From Limnoperna fortunei (Eukaryota > Mollusca > Bivalvia > Mytilida > Modiolidae), in assembly GCA_944474755.1 (NCBI GenBank), contig OX104118.1:70747575-70811574 (forward strand): a stretch of DNA of 64,000 nt, written 5' to 3'. Positions within the stretch are counted from its first letter, which is position 1. The number at the start of each line of letters is the position of its first letter. The notes beneath the pieces were generated by a model, which saw nothing but the letters and a program-made list of their open reading frames with translations, was not told the DNA's origin and made no database searches. Positions 10,865-23,690 of the stretch are shown piece by piece. Position numbers and translations under genes: made by a program.

Positions 10865-12820
10865 TTATCGCCAAACTTTCTCATTCTTTTTCTGTACATT
10901 TGCATGTATCAGTAATTTATTTAATTTAACGTTTTTGTATCTTTTTTGCAATTTTTGTTGATGTTGTTCTGTGGGTTCGTTATCGTCTGTGTCGTACCCC
11001 TGATCATTGCTGGCGTGTCCGGATTTTGTGCGTGTTACTTCAACACTTTCTTTAGTGTTTAACGATCGAGATTTTGTTTCGGGTGTTTTTGCACTAGATC
11101 GTTCCATGCATTTCACATCTTTCCGTGGTGGACTATGTTTTCGACGTGCCTTTTTTGAGTTATCTTTAACCAGACTCAAAACATTTATCGCTTTCATTGT
11201 GTTAACGGTTGAATGTTTTGCCATATCCAACGATATCATTGTCTCTAGCGAACTTTCTTGGAATGGGAACAGATGTAATGATCGCCTTTTCAAGTAAGCA
11301 AATTCTTTTTCGTATGCAATGCGTATTAACGTTTGTCTCCATGTGTCATGTTCCTGACAAAGTTTTTTCAGCTTCTGAGCATGCTTTCTAACCCTACTTT
11401 TCTCAACAACTTTACGTGGATGATTTTCCAACAGTGTCTGTTGCTCGTAAGTTGGAAAGTAGGTCTTTTGCTTTTGTAAACCGGGGTTTCGCGGCGATGG
11501 TTTAGTAAAAAGCTTATGACCTCTAGGCCACCTTGTATCAACTTTGCATCTTGATGTATGGACAACTGAAGTACTCCTCCGTTTATTGTCTTTGTTTTCC
11601 AATGAAAGATTCAATTCAGATCCAGTATCTAAATTATCTGTATGCACATCTGACCCGAAAACCTGAGATGAACGGGTTTCGTCCGGTTCTGGTGAAACAT
11701 TTGCTGTCGAAATGGCACATTCTGGCGATGATTCTCTTTCCGGTGTTAACAACTGATTATAAATTGGAGATAACACTCGTTCTATTTCAGAATCATTTTC
11801 GTAAACGCTTTCGTTTCCATTTTTGTTTTTCCTTTTCTTCTGTTGGGCACTTTTGTGTTCTTCTACCAAATCCTCAACATTTGTATTTGCATTTTTTCTG
11901 TTTTGTTTCTTCTGATTTGCTGTTTTGTGTTCTTCTACCCAATCATTTACACGTTTTTCATTTTCGATATTTTGTGTTTTCGGTTTTGATTTTTTACCCT
12001 CCTCCATCCTTTCACCAACATTTTTGTTTTCCTGTCTGCTGTTTTCTTTCTTCTGTTTTTCTGTTTTATCTTCTTCTTCTAAAGCATCGAGATTTTTGTT
12101 TTCGTTATTGCTATTCTGATTCTCCTGTTTTTCTGTTTTGTGATCTTTGCCACTATCATCAACGCTTTCGTTTGAGTTTTTGCTATGCGAGTTCTTCTGT
12201 TTTGCTGCTGTTTGTTCTGTCATGTCATCAACGTTTTCGTTTGCATTTTTGTAATTCTGTTTCTTCTGATTTGCAGTCTTGTGTTCTTCTACACTAAAGC
12301 CAACGCTTTCGTGTGCATTTTCGCTATTCGGTTTCTTCATTTCTGCTGTTTTTTGTTCTTTTTCCATATCAACAACGCTTTCTGTTGCGTTTTTGCTAGT
12401 CGGTTCTGTTTTTTGTTCTTCGTCCTTATAATTGACGCTTTCTTTTGTGTTTCTGCTAGTCGATTCCTTCTGTTCTGCTGCTTTTTGTTCTTCATCTTTA
12501 TAATTGACGCTTTCGTTTGCATTACTGCTATTCTGATTTTTTTGTTTTGCTTTTTCGTGTTCTTCTACCCTTTCATCAATACGTTTGTTTTCATTTCTGA
12601 TATTCTGTTTTTCTGGTTTGTGATCTTCTTGCCAGACGTCATCGTTTTCACTACTACTCTCCGCATCACTGTAAAATTCTTGTTTCTCAATTCCTCTTAA
12701 CAATCTGATTGTTTCTAGTAACTCCATTTGTTTTTCTTTTTCTCTTTTGTATCTTTGCTTTAATTCGTTACATGCAGTGGACAAAGTATTGGTTGTACGC
12801 AGTTTCAGTTTTACTCTTTG
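10865..12820 (-). CDS. Terminal coding exon of an unrecognised charged, repeat-containing protein
   Basis: This exon is open for 651 codons and ends in TAA at 10867-10865. It begins right after a polypyrimidine run and AG (12822-12821) and reads in from residues QRVKLKLR. The first ~45 residues are basic and helix-prone. A block of about twelve degenerate 24-residue repeats follows (DNA about 12640-11790). Its typical pieces are EEHKTANQKKQN and NANESVDD, rich in Glu, Lys, Asn and Gln. After it come a Ser/Glu/Thr-rich linker, a conserved-looking basic helical stretch (around KVVEKSRVRKHAQKLKKLCQ) and a Ser/Lys/Arg-rich tail. There is no signal peptide or membrane segment. The run of Lys/Arg clusters suggests a nuclear or cytoskeletal protein, but that is inference. 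I do not recognise the family. Long open frames seen on the plus strand here are shadows of the low-complexity coding sequence. Confidence 0.8.
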   Translation of the reverse strand, partial: QRVKLKLRTTNTLSTACNELKQRYKREKEKQMELLETIRLLRGIEKQEFYSDAESSSENDDVWQEDHKPEKQNIRNENKRIDERVEEHEKAKQKNQNSSNANESVNYKDEEQKAAEQKESTSRNTKESVNYKDEEQKTEPTSKNATESVVDMEKEQKTAEMKKPNSENAHESVGFSVEEHKTANQKKQNYKNANENVDDMTEQTAAKQKNSHSKNSNESVDDSGKDHKTEKQENQNSNNENKNLDALEEEDKTEKQKKENSRQENKNVGERMEEGKKSKPKTQNIENEKRVNDWVEEHKTANQKKQNRKNANTNVEDLVEEHKSAQQKKRKNKNGNESVYENDSEIERVLSPIYNQLLTPERESSPECAISTANVSPEPDETRSSQVFGSDVHTDNLDTGSELNLSLENKDNKRRSTSVVHTSRCKVDTRWPRGHKLFTKPSPRNPGLQKQKTYFPTYEQQTLLENHPRKVVEKSRVRKHAQKLKKLCQEHDTWRQTLIRIAYEKEFAYLKRRSLHLFPFQESSLETMISLDMAKHSTVNTMKAINVLSLVKDNSKKARRKHSPPRKDVKCMERSSAKTPETKSRSLNTKESVEVTRTKSGHASNDQGYDTDDNEPTEQHQQKLQKRYKNVKLNKLLIHANVQKKNEKVWR

Positions 12821-12950
12821 CTGCAATTAAAAAAATGTTTATTTACACATTTAGGATAAAGTCACTTAGATTGATTGTCATGATTTATGTCATTAAATGT
12901 GTTTATTTCCAGTTAAAGTTCTGTTGTATCTTAGCAAATTTACTACAAAC

Positions 12951-13118
12951 GACAAACGAGGTATGTTGTCGAAACTGACAGAAACTGCTCCCTCTTTCGG
13001 AGCACATGAGTTCATTCTCTTTCTTGAGAGTTCGTATTGCTGATTTTTGTTTGTGTCGTTGTTTGTTGTAGTAGTCTTTTAGACTGCACGATTTGTTTTC
13101 CTTTTTCATATTTGTTCG
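12951..13118 (-). CDS. Internal coding exon (56 codons) of the same minus-strand gene
   Basis: The exon starts after ...GATATTAG and ends at a GTTTGT donor (12950-12945). It is 168 nt and phase 0 at both ends. The translation begins RTNMKKENKSC and is Lys/Arg-rich (for example NKQRHKQKSAIRTLKKEN), then more neutral with two Cys. The 130-nt intron 12821-12950 has a T-rich tract and an AG acceptor. A stronger-looking donor, GTAAAT, lies 7 nt downstream at 12943-12938, but using it would shift the frame of the terminal exon, so I chose GTTTGT. Read-through hits TAA at 12900, so an intron-retained form would end about 17 codons after the donor. Confidence 0.72.
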
Positions 13119-13494
13119 CTAATATCAAGGATTTATGTACAAATTACAATGATAAAAAATTTAATATCTTAGTTCTATAAGTGTTGATCAGAAATTAGGA
13201 ACAAGTGGCAAAGTAACAAGCAATAATTACAACAAGGACTAATGAAAACACATAGAAATGTACTAAACTTTGATGTTTCTATTTTCTGCATGTATGTGGC
13301 TTGTTTACAATAACCTTTGTCCGTTTTATCTTGTTTATACTATACGAATATTGTCTCTCCTCTCACAATTGTTATATAAACAAATTTAGTCAAAACACGA
13401 AAAAAATGTTTGCCAAGAACACAGTGTTAATTTTATTTTAGTAATTTTAAGTAACGTATACTATGTAAATATGTAATTAATTTTAATAACATAC

Positions 13495-13830
13495 CATGGT
13501 CTTTGACGGAGAACTACGACGTGGACTGCCATCATTATAACTTTGTACCGTGTCTGCAGATGGAGTACCTTTTCCGGAATCTTTATTTGTTGAAATGTGG
13601 TCGTGCTGTTGAAGAGTTGACCGACTTGATTCATCACCATGATTCTCCACCACTTGTTGCTCACGTGGCTCTTTAACAATTCTGCTGGAAAGAGATGGGC
13701 TGTTCTCGTTTTCATTTTGATCTTCAGTGTCTTTTGGGTTGTTTCTCTTTTTTCGTGCTTGTTTGATTTTATCTCGAATTTTATTTCTCAGCATCAATTC
13801 TTTGAAGTATTTGTCTGCATCAAAGTTATC
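13495..13830 (-). CDS. Internal coding exon (112 codons) of the same minus-strand gene
   Basis: The exon begins after AATTGCAG at GAT AAC TTT (DNFDADKYFKEL) and ends in ACC ATG before a GTATGT donor at 13494-13489. It is 336 nt, phase 0 on both sides. An amphipathic basic segment near its start (RNKIRDKIKQARKKR) looks like a nuclear-localisation or nucleic-acid-contact stretch. The rest is Ser/Asp/Gln-rich and probably disordered. It joins in frame to the 149-nt exon at 25.7 kb upstream and to the 168-nt exon downstream across a 376-nt intron. The function is unknown. Confidence 0.74.
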
Positions 13831-16800
13831 CTGCAATTATTATTGTTTATTATTATCATAATTCAATTGAATAAAACTAAGATTCCAAATCGGGTGTCTT
13901 AATTGTTGTACGAGTTTCCGTGAAATGCTAAACATGAAACCACATTACAAGAAACGTCATATTAACATTCAAACATAATTTTAAGTAGTATTCTTCCGAT
14001 TATTATAGTTTAAAAATATTTATTTTAACTAAAATTACATTACAAATCAAATTCATTCACAATCGTTAAGGTTCAGTGAAAGATATTTTGTAAAAAAAGG
14101 AATAAATAACCCTACGGACTTCTGACTTAAGTTTTTTAATTTGCAATGGTTATGCTTTTAATAGTTTTGAAGGTTTCAATTTAGTTGAAACTTTTGATTA
14201 TACATACATGTGTAAAAGGAAATTAACTGTTATACGGCAAAATATAAAAAATCAGCAAAAGAATAGCATGTCTCAAATTGTACGAAACGATAGAAAATGT
14301 ATAAATTTTGAAGAATTCACATATGTTTTGGGGATAGGTATAACATTTGAACCTTTTCAGCGATATTTATGTAACTGTCATCATTCACAGTACCTATTTT
14401 TTTAATTCTCTCTTTCTCATACGTTTGCTTTAAGACCTAGACATATAAGAAGGAATTAAAACAATAAACGAATTTCCATTTAAAAATAGTCATGTTAAAA
14501 GTGTGTTATCTGAACATGCAATTCTAGTAAGACTTTCTCTGTCATAACCTTCAAAAACGAACCTTATTGTCGATTCAGAAACATCAATAAATTGTAACGT
14601 CAAGTATCGAACAAAGTCTTGGTTTGAAAAACAAAAACCTTCCTCGTATTCTGACACTTTTCTTCTAGATCAAATTGATAATGCAGTTGATTAAATCCAT
14701 CGAAGATACTAAGAGTATCAAATTTACTTCAAAATACGCAGAAGTATTGTCACTGGCGTTAAAATCTAAATAAATATTCAAAATCCAAATTTTTAAAAAA
14801 AGTGTTGAGCTTTATAATCAAAATTCCAAAAAGTAGACACAAATCCGGCTTAGGTCACCTACTTGTACACTGTCCGAATAAAAACCCTTCGAATTGAAAT
14901 CATTTTCAACTGTCCAGAACAGCAAATTTAGACAATGAATATACCACTGAACGAATAGAAAATATTCTAATCAGCATCGAAGTGTGACTCCTAGGTTGGT
15001 AATACTTTCGGGGTTTTACAGCCAACAAAGATGCCAATGTCGTATAATTTACTGCGCAATACGTGCCTTAAACAAATTTCACGATATTTCTTCCAATTTT
15101 CATATCGTTATAAGCAAAAGTCTTAGGTTTTTTGCATAGCGTATTCCATGATTTTATTTGGGTTCCGTTTGGTAATATCTATCGAATTTTTATACGCGAT
15201 TAACAGTATTTATGTTACCATTGTTCTTATAAATATTCGTAAACTATGAAAAACTTGTTAAATATTTCCAATATATTTACACCACAGATAGATAAACATG
15301 CAATTATCATTTACATATAGGCAAAGGTAGACTTTTCAAGCTGCACTCTTAAGTTGAGTTAGTCTCTTTGTATTATATCCTCTATTGGAACAAATATTTT
15401 GGCATCATCATTTTTCCGCAAAAGATGCTAGTCTTTGTTGTAACATAATATCCACCCATGACATGAAGTTATAAGTTTATACTGGTGTCATTTATATATT
15501 GCTCCCTCAGTAAAATAATTAATAAAACATGTTTGCATGTGTTGTTGAAATTTTCTGTGTTATACACTAGTTCATATAGAAATGGAAGACACGTGGTAAT
15601 GAGACAATATTAAAATAAGAATTCATATAAAACAGAATAATCTGTTGTTTCTTCATAATTCTTAATTGTTTTCCGCAGATAATAACAAACACAAAAAACC
15701 TTTCAAAAGAGAAAGAAACGGAAAGAATGCACATTTTATATACAAGTAAGAACAGAATGAGAAGAAATCGTAGCTAAAATCAGCATAAAAGCATACCGAC
15801 GTAAAAAGAAAAGACAAGAACACAATACTAGTGGGTCCATCAGTGGCTGGTATGAAATTGCACAAAAAGTAATGTTCAGATTAAGCAAAATAAGTTTTAA
15901 GTAGTAAGTAGTGAATTTCTAAAATTATGTAAGCATTTTACAAATATTTTTGAATTGAACCTGAATAATGACGACTAAATACACTGAAAAATATTAGAGA
16001 TTTCAACACTTATTGTTTACGTTGAAAAGAATTGTTTTGACCCAAGCATGTGGGGTTGGTCGTAGTTCATTTTTAGGTAATATATTTAGAAGACAAGAAA
16101 ATTCAGAAGCTAGGTCCTTTAATTTTACATATACATATATTGGTGGTCTGCAGCCTGATGATTGTTTTTAAATTTACATAACATAATCGAAAGTCGCCCA
16201 AATATAAGTGTTAATTGTACTTGACAACAGTATTCCATGATTATTACCCTTTAATTCTAATTGCCCACTTTGATTGGTCAAAACGTCGTCCTAAATATAA
16301 AATCAAGTGTCATGAAATATCTAGAATCAGCTTTATAGTCTTTGTGATAACGATGTTGATAATGAAGATGAGGAGGACTGTTATGATGTTTTAAATGAGT
16401 TTTTGAATTTTGAAAAAAATATTGAATATACTGAGATTAACTTTATTCTTACCCTACTCAAAAACTCTTAATGTGTTACATTGGTTAAATTATTTTTTTC
16501 TTAATACTTGTTATGTTATACTTGGTATAACTATTGATATAATGTACAGCTAGTTATTAAAGCGTATCATTATAAGAAAAGCATCTTTATAAGATAAGTT
16601 TGCTACCAGACCTTATTTCTGTCACTTGCCTATTAATGCTTAATAAAAATAAAAGCCAAAACTTTGATTTCCGTTTTGCGTATTAAAAGTCATTTTGTTT
16701 TACACTTAATTAGAACTATCTAAAAATCATGTTTAAATCAACAATATATTGAACTATCATGTTCAATTACGAAAACAAATCTTAAAAATAACAAAAGTTG

Positions 16801-17039
16801 AATGTGATTACGGAAGTTGGATTTTAAGGATGCTTTACTAATGATTGCAATCAGCTAAGTAATTAGATAATGTTTGTGTTAAGCTATCATTTAAAAAAAG
16901 AATCGACAATAACAAAGACTAACCGTTAACGAAAATTAAGGACAGACAAAATCATAGTTAAACAAAAGAGTGGACAGCAACATAAGAAGACTAGTAATAA
17001 TTGTGTTAGGATGCAAACACATAATGTCTCCCACATGAT

Positions 17040-17470
17040 CCCTCTTTGCCACTATAATCTTCTGCAAGTTAAACCCCCTAATATAAATTTTCTCCATGAT
17101 AATGCAAATTCCTATATAATAACATATGTTTCCATGGAAACGGCAGTCATTTTTGAAAAATCTAAAAGTGGATTACAAAACTTTAAGTCCCCCTTAACAT
17201 GTTCCCAAAGTTTCGTATTGATTGGAAAAGATTGAACGGAAAGGAAAAAAGTGCCACTTTAATCTTCAGCATGCTGAAACCCACCAAATACAAATTTTTA
17301 CCAAGATAATGCAATGTTCTAAATGATGAACCATTGTTTCCATGGAAACGGCAGCCATTTTGAAACTTTTGGTCACCCTTAACATGTTCCCAAAGTTTCA
17401 TATTGATTGGGCATTGCATCTCAGAGAAAATGTGCGGACAGGATTGAACGGAAAGAAGAAAAAAAAACAA
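17040..17470. repeat. Two tandem copies of a ~220-bp dispersed repeat
   Basis: 17040-17258 and 17262-17470 both contain GTTTCCATGGAAACGGCAG, TTAACATGTTCCCAAAGTTT and a GATTGAACGGAAAG end. The copies are clearly diverged. They directly precede the 54-bp array. Confidence 0.72.
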
Positions 17471-17487
17471 ACAAAGAAGAAAATAAT

Positions 17488-18058
17488 AATAAGAAACCGG
17501 ACAAAAACAATATATCTCCCAAAACCTCGTTTTTGGGGACATAATAAGAAACCGGACAAAAACAATATGTTTCTTAAAACCTCGATTTCAGGGACATAAG
17601 AAACCGGACAAAAACAATAAATCTCCCAAAACTTCGTTTGGGGGACATAATAAGAAACCGGAAAAAACATTATGTCTCCCAAAACTTCGTTTTTGAGGAC
17701 ATAATAAGAAACCGGACAAAAAAATATGTTTCTTAAAACTTCGATTTTGGGGACATAAGAAACCGGAGAAAAACAATATATCTCCCAAAACTTCGTTTGG
17801 GGGACATAATAAGAAACCGGAAAAAACAATATGTCTCCCAAAACTTTTTGGGGACATAATAAGAAACTTGACAAAAACAATATGTTTCTTAAAACTTCGA
17901 TTTTGGGGACATAAGAAACCGGACAAAAACAATATGTCTCCCAAAACTTCGTTTTAGGGGACATAATAACAAACCGGACAAAAACAATATGTCTCCCAAA
18001 ACTTCGTTTGGGGAACATAATAAGAAACCGGACAAAAAATATGTCTCCCAAACGAAGT
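17488..18058. repeat. 50-54-bp minisatellite, ~11 copies
   Basis: The unit carries AAGAAACCGGACAAAAACAA, TATGTCTCCCAAAACTTCGT and GGGGACATAAT. Two subtypes alternate irregularly (TGTCTCCC versus TGTTTCTT). Open frames on the minus strand are artefacts of the repeat. Confidence 0.92.
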
Positions 18059-18566
18059 TAAACAACATTAAAGGAAAACAAACTTAAAACCCCAAGTGAA
18101 TCCAGATGATACTGAACTGTTAGAAACTCCTGCGTGTAATAAATTAGTTTATTTTATAGTTTGATGCTTTGTTCAGCGGAACACAATAATATCTAGTTAA
18201 AATACTATAGCTACATATGTTTGTATCCTTGTTTACGACCTCTATCTCTCGGAAACATAATCCCAATAGGGTGATAAAATTTTAAACATCAAAGGCAATT
18301 AATTATGATAATAACATCACTGAAGAAATGTGAAGTCACGTGCACTCTTCCACAAGAATCAAATTAGACACGCTTAGATAAATATTCATGATATTGATAA
18401 ATTTAAAAAAACGACTAAAACATTGCATTTATAAAACGCAGAATCATTACATTATACATTTTGTGTTACAAATGGTAAATATTACAACGGCCTTACTTTT
18501 TCAATAGTTTTTCCAAAAACTGGTAGGCGAAAGTATATGATTTGAAAACAATTGTATAATATTGGT

Positions 18567-18750
18567 TTGGGTTTTCAGCGAGGTTTGACGCTACTTTATT
18601 CCATTGTTAAGCTATATCAAGACATCCAGGTTTTATTTGAGAAGGAAACTTGAATACCCGGTGTAAACTTCAAATTTTGGGCGATAAGTTAGCAATCGTG
18701 TAAATAAATGTTTAAGTCGAGCACACTCTGTCCGAAGTTAGACTTTTGAC
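18567..18750 (-). repeat. Strongly decayed SINE
   Basis: Order of motifs in reverse: TTTGACGCTACTTTATTCC, CATCCAGGTTTTATTTGAG, GAATACCCGGTGTAAAC, GTCGAGCACACTCTGTCC. Confidence 0.5.
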
Positions 18751-19017
18751 TTTTTAAATAGTCAATAAAATATGGACAGACTTGAGTTAGTTTTATTCTA
18801 TTTTGAAAAGTTGAGAACTGTCGAATCTCAAGCCAACATAGGTAACGCAGATCCTTCACTGTTGGAAGGATTTGATTGGTTTGAAAATTTTATAAAAATA
18901 TAATAAATATGAGTTTGAGAAGCGAAATAACATGCTCTGTGCTTTTCCAGGTGGCGGATAAGGTGGCCTCTGTATGATATTAGAACCATTTTTTTAGATC
19001 TCGAAAATAAATTAGGA

Positions 19018-22000
19018 CATGGTAGAAGCTACACATAGCTAAATTTTAGCTTCGTAATTATTAATCCTAAATGTGGTAAAGCTTAGTAGTCTTTAGTCAG
19101 TCTAATAGCCAAGACTTGTTTTGTTGTGTGTTATCTTGTTCCCTCTGTAACACAGCACGATAGACATTAAGTAACTGTTCAATTAAACAAGTAATAATGT
19201 AAAATAAATTTTTAACATTAGCTTTGCTGAAAATGTGAACCCATAATATTTTAATCGTTGAAAACACTAAATTTGATATTTTATAATTTATTAATTTCAG
19301 GTGAATGTATATGCAAAAGGTATCTAATATTACAAGGAAACGAACATATATTGTCAGATTTCCGATTAGAAAGCTAGACTGTCCCGGTCAAACCTAATTA
19401 ACTGTATTGTCAATACGTTTCAATAATTAACATGATATGTACAACAATTATAGACCAGTACTTTTCCGTATTGATACGCAAGCATACCCACAGTGAATTA
19501 TTGCAGACAGAAAGGCGTAGATATTTTGATTTAATTTACTACAATACATTATTAAATAAACATTTAAGATATAGTTATTACATGTATGCGCTATACACGT
19601 ACTTTTCTACATTTACTAGCACATCAGTAACGTTGAAGCGAAAATGTATGGGAGTTCAAAAAACAAAAGTCTTATACATCTTCAATAGCTTTTTGTACTC
19701 AAGACACGCTACTTTCTGCGGCCACAAGCATCAAGCGTTATTTAAACGTTTTCTAAAATTCGCGATGAAACGATGGATATACAAAAGTTATAACTTAGTT
19801 TTACGAATTCTTTATTATGGTAAGTAAAACTGATCACATGGATTTGATACTAATTTCATCTCTGAGCTTGAGTACAGACTGATGTTACAGAGTGTATAAT
19901 TACACAGAAAATTGACAAAGTAATGAAATATATACTGAACGTTAGTTATAACCTTTGATTTGTTATTTATTTATTTTTATTTCTATTGTTTTGAATTTAG
20001 ATACTTAATGGATAACTTGCAAATGTATAAATTATTCCATTAATATGTCCCTCGAACCTAAACAAATTTGTGATATCAATATAGAACTTAAAATTAGAAC
20101 TTAAAACTTAAATGTAGAAATTATTTTTCTATATTAATATTACAAATGTTGTATTTAGTGGCAGCATATACTTCGCAAAAAAAACTATTTCAACGAGACA
20201 ACCCTTTTGCAACATTCACAACTATATCCAACTAAAAGGTGTAGGACCACCAAATACCTGAAACCAGTCTAGAGGTTGTTAATGTAGTACTGTTCAACAG
20301 ACCGGTTCACTGTTGCCTCATATAGAATCTGAACCGCACATGATACCAGAATTTGGTATGTTTTGGAAGCTGAATATTCTAGGAAACTTAAGGATCAATT
20401 TTACTGGTTTTAAATGAACATAAAAATGTTGAGAGTCAATTAGGGACATGCTCTTTTTTTTAAAAAGTTACTGTTAAGCGTTCGTTCTTATAAGCAATGA
20501 AACATCGTCTGAAATTTTGACAGATGTTTTACCCGGCGCATATTTATATGGGACAGAAGTGTCACTTTTGTTTGAAATAAAGGTTAAATTTCTAGGATAA
20601 AAATCATCAAATTTAAAATTGCCGAAGAGTCCAAAAACAATGGTGTTCCATCACTAAAACGTTTCATAATTCATACTTGTATTCGAATAACTAAGTCTAA
20701 GTAAAGAGGCAATTTCATACCTCCACTGATATAAGCAATGAAATATATTGTAAAATTTTGACTGAATCCGGTGCATATTAATATGGTACAGAAGTGTCAC
20801 TGTATTTCAAATACAGGTACATTTTCTAAGATAAGTCAAAATCATCAAACTTAATATTCTATTACTTTTGATAATAATGATACAGAAAGATGGTAAATCA
20901 ACAAAACAATCATTTTAATTGCTTATCAGTGCCAAAACCTATGGGGGTGTCAAATATCAGCCTTAAAATGGTATTATGTAATATTTTATCATATTTTGGG
21001 GTCTGTAGTAGTCCGCACTAAGTTGAATCTGCTTTAAATAAAAAAACTCCTGTTTTAGGTTTAGGATGTAATGAAGGGGTCAAAATGTATAAAACTAGAA
21101 CTGGTAGACATTCTAGTATGCAGCAGAAAAATAGTGTACTTAAGATGAATTTGTCAATTTTACACCTGTGACTTAAGTTGGTTGCTGACATGGGTAAATA
21201 CTATTTTTTTTTATATTCTAATCGGATGCTTGCTGGGGTAAGGGGAAATTTGTCAAATTTTGTAAATTAATACCAAAGCAAGATATAATTGTGTTTTTTA
21301 AGCCAGTTTGTACTTTACTGTGGTTTCTTTTATTAAGGAGTGTTTATTTGACTATTAAGCTTAATAGAATAGTGACCGTATTTAATGAAATTAGTAAAAT
21401 TTTAGTCTCAGTTTAATGTACATCTCTAAAAATATAGTACAACTGAATATCATTAAATTTAAATTTGAACTCAAAAACTTTCTCAGAATAGACTAGGTGC
21501 ATAATTAGGACCGTTTTATACTATTTTTCCTAATTGACATGTATTTCAAGAGATAAAAGTCTTACACCAACAGTTTGAAGGCACTCAGAATGTCACTTTG
21601 GAAAAAGTGGGAGAATGAGAAATAAACTAATAAAATGCTAAATTAAATTTATGATAAAATTATGTAATTAGTGCCTTTCCATGTGTGAAATAAGTTCATT
21701 TGTATTGGATATATATTGCCCAGCTTTCATTTACATCTGCAACTAAGAAATCGAAAAATTAAAGAATAATGCATTTCTTGATCACCAAGCTCATTTTACA
21801 TGATAATGCATATGTGGGTATTTGTATGTTTTAGTGCGTTTCTTGAAAATCGCTTAGCGGAATTTGTTCAAATAGCATTAATCTAAGACTAGGAAAACTG
21901 TTATTTAATTTGTTGAACAAAAACATCTTCTTTAAAGGTTTTAGGACCACAAAATACCGGGAACCAGTCTAGAGGTTGTAAAAGTAGCACTGTTCAGACC

Positions 22001-23440
22001 GGTTCACTGTTGCCTCATATAGAATCTGAACCGCACATGATGCCATAAAAAATTTGGTATTTTGTGAAAGATGAATATTCTATGAAACTTGAGAATAAAG
22101 TTTTACTGGTTTTAAATGAACATAAAAACGTTGAGAGTTAATTAGAGACATGCCCTATTTTTTGGACTGAAATAGAAAGTGAAAGTAGATTTTTAGACCA
22201 TGTGGAATTCCTGTTGAGCGTTCGTTCTTCTATGCAATGAAACATCTGACAACTCCAGACTGATTTTTTTATGTTTTATCGCTTGTTATGATCACTTATA
22301 AAGCACGTTTATCTCATGCAACCATTGAATTTGTAAATCAATTGACCTTTAAAACATTGTATAAACGTCTGTAAACTGTGAAAATGTTTCAACTGCTGTA
22401 TAAAATATATACGTTAAAGTGTAAACACGAACAGCTGTTATTGACTTTGAATATTAAAATAATGCCATATGATGTAATTTAACAATTTTATCTTATGATA
22501 TTTTTCAAAAGCTAAACATTATTATTGATTTCCCACTATATAATTTCCATACGTAAAAGAGTCATTATATCTTTTTATTTACCTCTATTATTTCGTTAAA
22601 GGGATAAGTAATTATTTATACAAAAGTTCGGATGTCGATTAATTTCCATTTTAATTTATCTTCGAGTTACTGATTGTTTAAAGAGACACATGGACACGAG
22701 ATTAAAAATTAAGCTGCATGAGAAATTTGTTTAGTATTATTATATTTTTTGCGTATAAATCCGACTCTATCGGTGTAAGACCCTGATGTAACGATCTGGA
22801 CCTTGGGTCCTTATACGAGGTCGCTCCACTTATCTGTTCCGCAGCGAGTAATTGTGCTCTGGCTTACGTTTCAGTTCACGCCATCTCACTTTAGGATACT
22901 CCGGTCTGAGGACGGCCGATTATGAGTATCTGGGTCCGACCATGATTAGGCAGTATTTTAACTTGATGAGGAATTCAAGTTTCAAATTTACACTTCGTCC
23001 TTTTATACACGTTAACGCAGCGGTTTTTTTTAGAATCGCCATGCTTGTTGCTGCTTTAAATTGAAAACTTACCAATAAAAAAAAGAATGATTTAACTATC
23101 GATTTCATTATACTTAACAAAATATACCATCAGAGTTGCTCAATGTCATGTCCAGGGCAAAGAGCAAAAGAAAAAATGACTACCGATGACAGCAAAAATA
23201 TAGAATCATATTTTGAGGATATAATTCCTATCAATTAAACCATGTTTACGGCCATAGAACTTCCGAAGGGATAACAGCAATATCTTGTGTAAGAAGCCTA
23301 ACAGTTAAGTCATTGTCCGGTTTAGAAAATAACAACACTGTTCGCAAGATCTAGTATAACGTATAAGTAATTAAATGTGAAAATGAGTCGGTCATCAGGC
23401 GTGTCGTATGGTTTAGTATATAGTTTTCGTGAGTCTATTT
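19018..23440 (+). repeat. Copy B of the dispersed unit
   Basis: Direct-orientation partner of 1-3480 plus 5754-6062. It carries extra material at about 20214-22250 that is bounded by a 300-bp direct repeat. An open frame at 19432-19827 is not conserved in copy A and is not treated as a gene. Confidence 0.72.
20214..22250 (+). repeat. Segment with ~300-bp terminal direct repeats
   Basis: 20214-20515 and 21936-22250 align over ~300 bp. Shared strings include CCAGTCTAGAGGTTGT, GACCGGTTCACTGTTGCC, TCATATAGAATCTGAACCGC and TTTTACTGGTTTTAAATGAA. The 1.4 kb between has no coding sequence. It contains a smaller tandem pair at about 20487-20640 and 20728-20860 (ACAGAAGTGTCACT in each). It could be an LTR-like non-autonomous element or a local duplication. 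No clear TG...CA ends, primer site or polypurine tract were found. Confidence 0.5.
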
Positions 23441-23537
23441 TAAAAAAAATATTTAGGTTGACTCAGTGTAGTGGGTTTTCTCCGTGTTCTCCGGAGTGTG
23501 TATTGTGTATTTCTGTCTAGGGCCCACGTGTCTGTGT

Positions 23538-23690
23538 ATAAAGAGGTAATCAACCAAAAATTACATTTCGATTTTGTACCCATGTGTACCCCTAAATAAA
23601 AGGCGATAAACCAAACATTACATTTCGATTGTACCCTTTTGTACGACTATATAAAGAGGTGATAAACTAAACATCACATTTTTAATTTGT
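23538..23690. repeat. Short ~65-bp tandem, about 2.3 copies
   Basis: TATAAAGAGGTAATCAACCA and TACATTTCGATTTTGTACCC recur with changes at 23595 and 23650. Confidence 0.7.

Noticed and set aside
11533..12700. Long plus-strand frames of 171-254 codons
   Set aside because: They are antisense shadows of the Lys/Glu-rich coding exon, which reads as Phe/Leu/Cys-rich on the other strand.
19432..19827. 131-codon plus-strand frame
   Set aside because: The homologous stretch in copy A (about 432-800) has no matching frame, and there is no splice or family support.
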